Below, in pieces: positions 52,301 to 62,133 of a stretch of 64,000 nucleotides of DNA; within the stretch, counting starts at the first letter, position 1; each line of letters begins with the position of its first letter. Position numbers and translations under genes: made by a program. The stretch spans positions 181,418-245,417 of the forward strand of contig JAQGDQ010000086.1 in the NCBI GenBank assembly GCA_030141605.1, in the 5' to 3' direction. Below the pieces are notes generated by a model. The model saw nothing but the letters and a program-made list of their open reading frames with translations, did no database searches and was not told the origin of the DNA. The DNA is from Tubiluchus corallicola. Its lineage: Eukaryota; Priapulida; Priapulimorpha; Priapulimorphida; Tubiluchidae.

Positions 52301-55300
52301 CAAATCCTCTACCAGGAGGCAACTGCGGTTTCTGATCTTCAATAATTTTGCACAGCTTTTTCAAATCACCGACAATTTCAGCGGTAAGTTCAGTATCAAT
52401 GCACGGAATACCTGCCTAACAAAAAGACAGTTAAAACAAACGACATATCATGCAAGGGACTAATATCAGATTTGTGTTGGATAGGATGACCTTTTGCAAT
52501 GCAAACTAGAAAGTGAATGAACTGATCATGTACCAGGGAGGCAAAACCTAGACCAAACACACAACTCATGATTCAGCAGATGCTGTTTGCTAAGCACTCT
52601 TGAATTAAAACAAAGATTTGATTTTGCTCAGATTCATCATCTCTAAGCCATCTTCTGTCATTAATGGGTGGAAGGTGGAGTATATACATATAGACACGCG
52701 TATTATTTAGAGCATAACAATCCTATAACAATGAAAACAATATATTTCAAATTTTTTTTACTAACATTTGCAATTTCCAGATATTGTATTGCTAACCTTT
52801 ATTATTTTCCTTTCTGAGAATTAGGTACTAACAGGTACAGATAGTGCTTTTGGAAAGTAACTTCTTCACACCAGCCCATTTTTATTTTAACACACAACGA
52901 CAAACTACCTGCATGTCATAATTCTGATATGTACTGTAAATCAGTTACTCAATGCTCATTAAAGCAACAAATTCTCAACATGCGTGACAGAATCATTCTA
53001 AATTTTTTTAGTAGTTTGCACACTGTGTTTCGCACAAAGCTGGGGAAAAATTCGTAGGAACTCTGCAGAAGCTCTAACGAAATATGTGTATGGCTCAATA
53101 CAGTATAGTTAGAAAGGTGATAGCCATGGCATTTGATGGAATTTCTTCAATGATAGAGTTTGCCCACATTAATAAAGCAAGATATTTGTAAACATGCATT
53201 GTATTCACTGGTTTGCTCATTATAACAAACTGGTGTTTAAAGACACTACTTCTCTTTATCCCCTTCCCATCCATTGTTGTAGTTGTCTAGGATCAATGTG
53301 AGAATATGTATGCACTTGCAAGTGTCAGCCCAAAAAAGGGTATTGCTTTTCGAAAGCATTCAAATTAGAAATTAAACATGATGAGGCTAGCAGTAACAAT
53401 GCTCTCCAACTGAGAAATCTTTTAAAAACAAGAAGTACCAGAATAGCAGTATCAGTAAGAGAAGTTGTCATAAAGGAGCATCAAGAAGTGAGAGAGATGC
53501 TCGAACTTTTGCTACAAGACAAGTTAGTCACTCGTAAATATACAGCCGTGCTATTGGCCCAAAATTCAGACATTTTCTGAAATGTTTAAACTGACAACTA
53601 TGCAAAAGCTGACATATTTGCTGGAAAACTATATACATATACATTATGCACACAATTAAAATGTCCGTAGTTTTGTTTGCTTATTTAACTGTAGCAGCAA
53701 TCACGATGCACGTCAAAAGTCAGCAATCCTATTGCCATCGATGTCATAGTTAGCATGCAAAAAAATGCACCAACTAGTGAACAAAAGCAAAAAGACATAA
53801 AAAACTACAGGAAAAGTATGCATGTTCCAGTATATACTGTAGTGTGCTTCTTTTCGCCAGTCTGGTTCTTGCCCCCACAAATTTTGCTATTGTGACTGTG
53901 TACAAGTGTTGTGAAGTAAACTTGTTATCACATGTTCTAGTAAATTGTAAAGTAACTTTTTTAAAATTTTCTATATAGCTTGTCACGTTGCCCAAATACA
54001 AATGTAAATTTTATCTCTCTGTGTGATAAACGTTTGTGTGCATTATTATGTGTTATGTTTGTGTTAGAAATGTTTTATTGCTATGTTATTATACTTTTCC
54101 CGTAGGACAAGTAACTGTGTAACCTGGATATATGTGCACCAAGCTTGATATGTGTGTGTGTGTGTGTGTGTGTGCGTGCGTGTGTGTGTGTCGATATATA
54201 TAATAACACATTTAAAAAAGCTAAGAACCAATAAAAATGACTACATTTTCGACGTACACACCTGATGGGACAGCATCATCTCTACAGTTATGTTCCCTTT
54301 ACCGTGTTTGCCAAATTCTGGCCAATGTTTGGTCACCAGGTCTTCATACTTTACCACGCCTCTGTCTACCAAGATAGAAACACATAGAGCAGCAACAGAC
54401 TTGGTCGTTGACCAGAAGACAGACATGGTATCCTCTTGCCAAGGATACTCGCTTTCTTTATCTGCATATCCACCCCACAAATCTACTACTAGTCCATTGT
54501 TGTGGTAAACAGCAAACGCATTGCCATATTGTTCCAGGCCCTTTTCAAAATTTCTCCTGAAAATGACAAGGGTAAGCAAGCAGGTATAACAATAAAATAA
54601 TATAATATACAGCTGAGTAATTAGATGAAAAATAGAAGTTGAAAGTTAAATTAGTGACCTTAGACTACAGTGTAATAGGAACCATAAATTCTAAATGACG
54701 ATTAAATCCCAAGTACAAATGCAAATGAGAATGCATTATAAAATCCTTTCTTGGTGTCTTATATATATCACGAACCTGAACTATAAATCATATGTTTATT
54801 CTATTTATTAACCAATTCAACTGTTTAGAAGAGTCACAGTTATATGTTTAATTACGTCAGAATTCTAAATGCTCAGTGAAGTTAGCTATACTAACACTGC
54901 TGTTCAGCCCATAAAAAGATATGAAAAGATATCCCGCATTTCCTTAAATTAAAATTTTAGGCTTACATATTAGATGAGTAGCTACCACACTAAACTATAG
55001 GGTTGTTCATTGATTCACACCCCATCCAAAAGTGGGACTTGACTGTGAGAAATAGAGTCTTAACAATGAGACTTAACAAGATTGAACAACTTTATGTAGC
55101 AAGGAAAATGGTCGTTTCACCTCAATATAACTCCTCATTAACATTTTGTATCAAAATTAATAAAAAAGCAGTGCTTAGTTCAGTATGGGGGGGGGGGGAG
55201 GCAAATGGCTTTGCAGGAAGGAGAGACTCTACAAGTAAAGCACAGTTAATAAAATCATGTTACACAGCTTACTTAAGTGACATTTACCAGACATCCAGAA

Positions 55301-56364
55301 TGCATTATCCCCCTGCGGAATAGCTGAGTATAAAAGACTCAATAGGAAACAGCTGCAAAAAAAATAACGTATAATACAGGTCTAATAAACGAACGCATTG
55401 AAAATAATATAAACCGATTTCATCTATTCCACATTCGAATCACGCATACTCGTTCCGGATGTTTGGTAAAAGCCACTGAATGATATCAATTGACAATATA
55501 AGCTACAAACTTATGTTAATTGTTGACCTTAAAAGATGATTCTAAATAAACATTACTAACTTCTCCAACAGACTTAGTAAAAAAGGGTATGCATAATTTA
55601 TTATCCGTCATCATTTATTCCTGCAAAGCTAAAGCTTCTAAATACAGGGTGCACCTATGCAAAACCTGTGTGACTTGTCTAATACAAATTATTGCTTGTC
55701 TGTGGGCTAGAAAAAGGTTGCGTTACCAATTTTGTCACACACAGATTTTTGTAAATGAGCAAAATTTCCTGTCAGACAAATTCATCCTGTTCTTGTATGT
55801 GGCTTGGTACAAAAACATATACCAGACAATACATGGTCAGGTCACCGTAAAAAGCAATCAACTAGTCACGTGTCATATATTAATAGAAAACTGAAATTAC
55901 CCAAGTTTGGTTCATACAAAAATTGAAGTGTGCAGGCAAATTTTGTCAGAGACTGTTTGCACCAAGAAATTACTTGCAGACAGATTTTTTACCATGTGCA
56001 ACTACTATTACAATGCATAATAGGTAACTTAGTAAAAAAGCTATGCATAATCTACGGTTTCATTTGTCAGTGGCATGTTGGGATGTTTGGAAATAGTTTC
56101 AGTTTATCTATGGGAAATACACAATGCACCAATGCCTTAAAACACTGTTTTTGTCTTGAACTTTTTTCAGTGCAAATTTTTTTACAAACTGTAAGATTTA
56201 GGTGTTACCATCCTACTTTCAACTTACCGGAAAGCCTGTTCCACCAGTTGAAACTCTGGTTCAGCAGTACCATGCACCTGCACTGGCTGATTATCAGAGC
56301 ACAAGCTAAAATATATTATTACCCCTAACACGAGCACTAGCACCGCTGCTTTCCAAGAAGCCAT
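49332..56364 (-). CDS. Serine beta-lactamase-like hydrolase, paralog C
   Basis: Seven minus-strand exons: 56228-56364, 54262-54556, 52190-52415, 51194-51372, 50483-50641, 49774-49872, 49332-49514. They total 1278 bases, 425 residues, stop TGA; intron phases equal A and B. The N-terminus (MASWKAAVLVLVLGVIIYFS) is a hydrophobic anchor or signal. Another in-frame ATG lies 24 bases upstream (56388); 56364 is preferred by alignment with A and B. S95-T-T-K98 and Y184-H-T are intact. The last exon is the most diverged: the A/B motif GSPGYG reads GSFGYG (372-377), followed by RQ where A and B have MQ. Predicted membrane-associated serine hydrolase; substrate unknown. It is the most upstream gene of the array and may have a distant 5' untranslated exon. 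Confidence 0.92.
54151..54192. repeat. (GT)n microsatellite
   Basis: TG repeats with two CG substitutions, in intron 2 of gene C ~70 bases downstream of exon 2. Confidence 0.95.
55187..55198 (+). repeat. G12 homopolymer
   Basis: Twelve consecutive G on plus, in intron 1 of gene C. Confidence 0.95.
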
Positions 56365-56689
56365 ACTGTCACAGAAATGTTTCCACATAAAAGGACTATC
56401 ATGTTCAAAATTAGCCAAACAGACAGAGAGGTGTAAAAGGCAAAATTGTTTTTTTGCCACTTATAATATCCATTTAGTGACTGGAGTGCATGACTTGCAG
56501 GTTTTAATTATCCTAAAACAATTAAAAACAAATTGTAGAGCATTTTTTGATAAATTTCTTATCTTATTCCAAGAGCATTTCAGTTGAGCATGACAATAAT
56601 GTCATAATCTCTTATGGTAATCATACACACAATGATGTCTAATATAATTGAAAGTACAATAATAATGCTAGGCGTTGCTTGCACACATT

Positions 56690-57110
56690 TCAGAAAAAAG
56701 TATAAAAGAGCACAACCAAATAGTGGCCAACCAAGGTAGTTTCCATGACAATATATTCTGTTGGCTCCATGGCAGTTGAGGAGCTATCTTCACTGGATTA
56801 TCATCAGGTAGTCTAAGCATATGTCCAATCCATCTTAAACGGCACCTTTTTATTGTTCTTGTCCATGGTTCTAGTTTTATTTTTTCAAATAGATCTTTAT
56901 CTGAGACTTTCTTTGGCCATCCGATACCCAAAATGCTTCTGTAATTTTGCCTTTTTAAACATGTCAACTTCAGCTTTCTGATTTGCTTTTGATGTCCAGA
57001 GCTCAGTATTGTACAGAAATACAGTTTCAACTAAGGCCGAGAATTTTCTAATAACAGTATTGTCAAAGCAGAGTAGAACACTAGCCACAGTAGGATAATT
57101 GCCGTACGTG
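56690..57110 (-). pseudogene. LINE reverse transcriptase C-terminal remnant, frameshifted
   Basis: Two overlapping minus frames together resemble the end of an RTE-like endonuclease-reverse transcriptase polyprotein. One reads ALVETVFLYNTELWTSK, matching the usual LLYGSETW block. The other reads SILGIGWPKKVSDKDLF, then RCRLRWIGHMLRLPDDN, matching the conserved RRLRWLGHVLR region. A frameshift separates them and no full RT lies upstream, so this is a dead fragment. Confidence 0.75.
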
Positions 57111-58261
57111 GGTTAGGTCAAGTAGGATGCTCATACAGGGGCCATGGGCTAGCCCAAGCAGGACAAAGAGACAGTTCGTGAATTGAGTCGTTAACCGTAA
57201 TGGCAGCGTCCGTTGTCCTTGTTTATTTAAAAATAATAATTGAAAATGTCAACACATCATACAATTTATTATACATCTGGTAAAATAAAATAAATAAGAT
57301 TCTGAGCTAGTCAAACGAGCAATATTAAATTTGGCTTCGAGTTAGTCTTTTTGAAGAGAAATAAGCAAGCTCTTTTAGGCGACTCCAACATTAATTTAGT
57401 TAAAGTATATCATTTTTTAATTTGTCTCACTTCACAGACAGGTGATCCATTTCACTACGTGAACAAAATGCGTGTTTTTATCTTGCAAACTGGCACTTTT
57501 TATTGATGTCAGTTTGCTCAGCGATTTGGCAAAGAAGATTGTGTGTATCCACGGTATGATGCCAAACTGATAGCAACTCAGCCAACAAACACAATTTTTA
57601 AGAAAATGAAGAAACTTTCACAGAATTTTAATAATTTGACAAAATTCTGGATGTAAAGTTAAAGGAGTGAGAGAAATCGCTGTGACCTAGTTGGGCTGCC
57701 AATGTATGGCACTAGTTTTCCGCAAATTTAGTGCATGCGCTTTAACAAGTGTCCTACTTCAGCTAGTGGCATACTCTGCGCTCCACACCATCATCATCAT
57801 CCAATGAATCGTATGTCGAATGATATGATTCTGCACACCTCCCCATGCCAGGACTCCCTACTTACTGCAGTGCCCCAAGTGCATTTATCTCTAAGGAGCA
57901 GTGAAAAGTGTTTAAATCTTTCTGTGCAATATCTAAATATGTTAACATTTGTCCTTCTGTGGGTTTTTTGGTGGTTCAATGGCTTGTTGAAGAGTGGCAT
58001 TTGCCCAATCCATCTTAACAAGTATAACAATATAGCGTCCCTCATCATCATCATATGCCCATTACGTCGACTGTAGACATTGGGCAGGCAGAACTCTAAA
58101 ATGAAAGAAATCTGTCCTCAAGACAGGTAAACACAGCAATTAATACATCAAAAACAAAACATGCTACACCAGTTCAAGTATAACAGTATATTGTAGGCAA
58201 TGACCAAAATCTTTGTTAAAAACCAAACCACAAAACCAAAGAATACAAACCATAAAAGTAG

Positions 58262-58405
58262 GGAACTTACTGCGCAGTTAGTATCGCCCTAGCGGCACAG
58301 CAGTACGGACTGTTGTCAGGTACGCTATAGCGCAAGCTGTTCGCGCAGCGGTGTGTACTGCGGCAGATGAATTGATGAGACCACCGAAGCCAGGCCGGTT
58401 AACAG
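58262..58405 (-). promoter_or_regulatory. CpG-richer patch, possible 5' untranslated exon/promoter of gene C
   Basis: A CpG-dense ~140-base stretch in AT-rich DNA. It ends on the minus strand at a consensus donor (GCGCA|GTAAGTT, exon edge 58271). A 5' UTR exon here could splice to an acceptor just upstream of the gene C ATG. No transcript support. Confidence 0.3.
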
Positions 58406-59885
58406 GCACTCATAAATTACTCAGCAGTGAGTTGTGAAAACACAAATAAAAATATCTTTTTAAATTTCCCAAGGATGCAGCCAGATAATTATAATAAAAT
58501 GTTAATTATAGCACAGTTTTGTAACTTTTGTTATAAGTTAAATATTTTGTACACTAAGCAAAGACTGCAAGGCCTACATCTCTCTTTGGCGATTTATAGC
58601 AGCTGTTATATTTTTGAATATTATTTAAAGCAAGCACAAGGCATTAAGAATAATTAGTAGTTAAAATAAAACTATTATAATCATATCTCGTGAAAATTAA
58701 TAGGCTTATTTACAAAAGAAGTTAAGAAAGTTGGTCATAAAGAAAGTTCGCAAATACCTGGCTCATGTAGTATTCTATTACTGGAGAAATATTTTTTCTA
58801 AAAACATTCCTATTTTATACGTTCTTATCAAGAATTATAACTTGAAGAAATATTAGGCCTGACTTTCATGTGTAATACCTTTCATAGAAAAAAAATCAAT
58901 TTTTTCAGAAGAGAATTAAATTTTTCCAGAACAAAACTTAATCTAAGCATCTGCATGTTTAGTTAATTCCAAGTTAAAAGATGTTTAAAAAGCATATAAT
59001 CATACATTGGTGGCCTTTGTTATGAGTTGGAGTTGGTTATAAAATCATGTTGAACAAACGGAGATGCATTTACGACATTACTCCTCTTTTTTTATTATCA
59101 GTGGACAAAAAATAACAAAACAAAACATCAGAGCTGTCATCCTAAGCAGCCGACATTACTTCCACCTCTATAACAACCAACTAAGTAGGTCAAAATGAAG
59201 TTACGGAATTCAGGTGAGAAGCCAACCTGGCGCATAAATTAGAGTCTGCACGCGAGTCATAACATCTTATATATCATGTGTAGACGTCACCTATGTTTAG
59301 CCTAACATGTTTAAGATTCAGTTAGGCTTACGTCAAAATAAATGTTCATTAAATACAGTTCGTTTTCGTGTAAAAAATGTACTTGTATAAGCGTACTGAT
59401 AAAACACCTGTGGTTAAATCTTCTGACAAGTCCTGATAAATATTATTTATTGATGGGCTTAAATTAATTGATTTTATACAGGCCTAGGTGCTAAGGGCAA
59501 TCATTTTATATAGTTAAATATATAGGCTCAGCTCCACAGAATTCTTGTATGTAATAATGCATACACCATACATGTATTTGAGTGTGCGTACATGGGTGTA
59601 TCAAGACGTTACAATGCCCTAGGCTGGCAGTTCAGTCCTACTCATTCTACTACTGTAATGATTATTTATATATGAAGCACCGTATGCTATTACTTGTTGT
59701 GTGCATGTGCAAATTATTTATATACAAACCTACAATATAGTATATGTGTAATTATATAGATTAATTGCAGGGCACGTAAATGGGTGCAATTTTTAATGTG
59801 CCAAATTCGCTACCTTGCATTCAGTAAAACGACCAAGAAACAGATGGCAGAATCTTCAACAAAAGGAAAAGAAGGATCTTTGTAT

Positions 59886-60001
59886 CTGTCTCTCTCCCTC
59901 CCTCCGTCTCTCTCTCTCTTTCTCTCTTTCCCTCCCTTTGACTGTCTCTCTTCCTCTCCCTCTCTCTCTCTCTTCCTCTCTTTCTCTCTAAGAGAGGGAG
60001 A
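59886..60001. repeat. (CT)n microsatellite
   Basis: A pyrimidine tract of CTCTCTC/CCCT units, ending with a short GAGAGGGAGAGA inverted counterpart that could form a hairpin. Open frames here are artefacts. Confidence 0.95.
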
Positions 60002-60278
60002 GAAAAATCAATCAATACATAAAAAATGCATTACTTTTTTACATAGTAGGCAGCCCATCATGCAGTCAGCTAGCTTCTTTCCTCAGGAAGAACAATAAAA
60101 TTTTTCTTACAAGAAAACTGAAGAAGTATTTGCAAGTACATAATACAAACTTATTGCTACGTTTCTTTTTCTTTTCATGAAATGTTTTCGCTTTTTTAAA
60201 CTATTAATTGCTTTTAATTGAGACATTCTTCTTTTATTAAAAGCGCAAAAGTGATATTGGCTTATCGAAACTGCGCAT

Positions 60279-60480
60279 ATGCCAACATTATTGGTGAACT
60301 TAAGAATATTATTATTACAGTCAATGCGCTGCTCAAAATTTTTTAATTATCCGCCGTTTGATGCCGTCAGCGTAGCCGCTAATCGCAAAAGCGAAATACG
60401 TAACAATATATTTCGTCATTTCCTCTTAAACACTTTGTGTAATGTTAACTACGCATTTGCGCAATAAATTGAATTGAATT
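60279..60480 (+). mobile_element. Possible LINE 3' tail
   Basis: Ends with AATAAATTGAATTGAATTGA, a tail pattern common in invertebrate non-LTR retrotransposons, after a short open frame (60279-60467) with no recognised domain. It lies just upstream of a recognisable LINE fragment. Confidence 0.35.
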
Positions 60481-60744
60481 GAAAACTTTTTGATGTTAAC
60501 TCTTGAGTTTGTCGGCCGGTTATTCCCGCAGAACAGTACGGGTATTCCCGTTTCGAAGTATGTATTACTGCGTAATCCAGTATGAGTATTTCCGTTTTGA
60601 AGCTTGCTGAAAAAAGTCTGAGAAAACTGTATATATTCTTAGAACTGATTTCTCCGATTTGTTTTCAAATTTCGTAGAGTCCGAGATTTTACACGGTAAG
60701 TTTAAACTGCATGAACTTTCCTCTGCACTGACCTGAAATATAAC

Positions 60745-61325
60745 ATTTATAAACGATTAATAAGAGTTGTTAAAGATCTGGGCGTTATAGTTACCGACGA
60801 TTAAGTCAATAACATTGTCACACAAGTTAATCTACGTATTGGCTTGATTAAGCGATGTGCTCTTTCACAAAAAACATCTGTGATCATCCCACTTTTGGAG
60901 TTGTTCAATCTATTCTTGAAGACGCATGTGTTGTACGTTCGCTTCAGTAGACAACGCTCAGGAGTGTCAAAGGACTCAAACCGATGCATTCGTCTGGTTA
61001 GCAATGAATCAACTGTAACTCCTCTCGAACACCGTCGCGAAAATATTGATCTTATAAACTGTTATAAAATCGTGAATGACCTAACAGTTCCGCTGGAAGA
61101 TCATATTTTTTTTCTCGGCCCCCTCGTCTTCTCCATGGACATCACTCGAAAGTGTTTGTTCCTTATTCGTGAAATAATATCTGTTCCCATTTTTTTGCTT
61201 CCATATTGCTAACCCGTGGAACAAATTGCCAACTGCAACTGTAGCTGCACCATCAATTAACTGCTTTAAGGCATCTTTGAAAAGGGACTGCAGTCAAGTT
61301 CAACGCAAGGTAATCTGGAATGACA
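60745..61325 (+). pseudogene. CR1/Jockey-like LINE reverse transcriptase 3' remnant
   Basis: The plus frame begins RVVKDLGVIVTDD, then a stop. It continues as RIGLIKRC and VTPLEHRRENIDLINCYKIV, matching the blocks after the RT domain in CR1/Jockey-type LINEs (KDLGV.., LGLIKR, L..RR..DLI..YKI). A further frame gives a NxWNKLP-like block and APSINCFKASLKRD. Several stops and frameshifts show it is inactive. Confidence 0.7.
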
Positions 61326-61374
61326 CTATTTGCATGAAATTATGTCTTGCATACATGTACACCTTGCGAACAAC

Positions 61375-61520
61375 TCTAAAAATTCAGTTGAAGTTTACTG
61401 CCCAATTGCTTTAATTACAGAGCACATTGGTACCTGCCTTGAGCGGGAGCTGGAGACGAGGTTTGGGAAGTTCTTCTCCAGTAAAATTTTGAAAATTTGC
61501 AAACGGTTTCCTGCAATCTG
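61375..61520 (+). pseudogene. LINE RT-domain fragment out of order
   Basis: NSVEVYCPIALITEHIGTCL followed by ERELETRFG resembles the YRPIALTS..GKVLERIL block of a LINE RT fingers region. It lies 3' of sequence that belongs at the element's end, so it is a second insertion or a rearranged piece. Confidence 0.5.
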
Positions 61521-61884
61521 AGTCCAAAATAAGCGGGGCTGTATAACACCAATGATCCCTTTAGTTTGCCGGTAAGACTCAAATCGGATTTTTAGCTAAT
61601 ATTCATAGGGTGTTCATGGTCTCGCCCAAAAAATAACAAAGTAACAATTCCAGCAAATGGACAGTCACTTTCACTCTCAGTCACACTCAGCTTCCTTGAG
61701 GGCCCAGGGGATTCCCCTTTCATATAACCAAGAAGTGCGAATTCAGCTAGTTTAGTGTTACAACAGTAGACTGCATGGTATACATGCCTTCTTCACACTT
61801 CACACATGAATATCATGGATGTATGCGGAAATGAAATAATTTTGCCGTGGCAAAAATGAGGGTAGCACCCCCGCTGCTCCCACT

Positions 61885-61894
61885 GGATCCGCCC
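61885..61894 (-). mobile_element. GGGCGGATCC motif, possible hAT-like end remnant
   Basis: The minus strand reads TGGGCGGATCCAGTGGGAGC followed by GGGGGTGC-type sequence, as in ends of common nonautonomous hAT elements. No partner end identified. Confidence 0.25.
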
Positions 61895-62133
61895 ATGCAG
61901 ATGTTACGTGTGTTTCTTCTTATGACTAATATTTGTAATTTTTATCTGTTAATTTAGCATTATTGTTCTTAAACAATTGTTAGTGAAACAAGTTGAATTT
62001 CACACTTTCTTTCCTTTACATCCTGGTGACTTGCCTAGAACTTGTTAACCATGTAAATCATCATTTTGTGTCATAACTGTAATTCTGTATTCAGTACGTC
62101 TCATAAATTATTTTTAGAGCTACGTCATCAGCC

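Larger units (their letters stand above)
56365..62133. other. Intergenic region between gene C and the caspase gene
   Basis: 5.8 kb between divergently transcribed genes. It holds LINE remnants (56.7-57.1 kb minus; 60.75-61.5 kb plus), a CpG-richer patch at 58.26-58.40 kb, a CT microsatellite and a possible hAT end. Segments 57.2-58.2 kb and 58.4-59.8 kb contain no recognisable gene; CATCATCATC tracts near 57790 and 58043 may belong to LINE tails. Confidence 0.6.

Noticed and set aside
32829-56364. Recent bacterial origin of the beta-lactamase-like genes
   Set aside because: Multiple conserved introns in identical positions and close match to animal LACT-type proteins show long residence in an animal genome.
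59784-60098. Ser/Leu-rich 104-codon plus frame
   Set aside because: Translation of the CT microsatellite.
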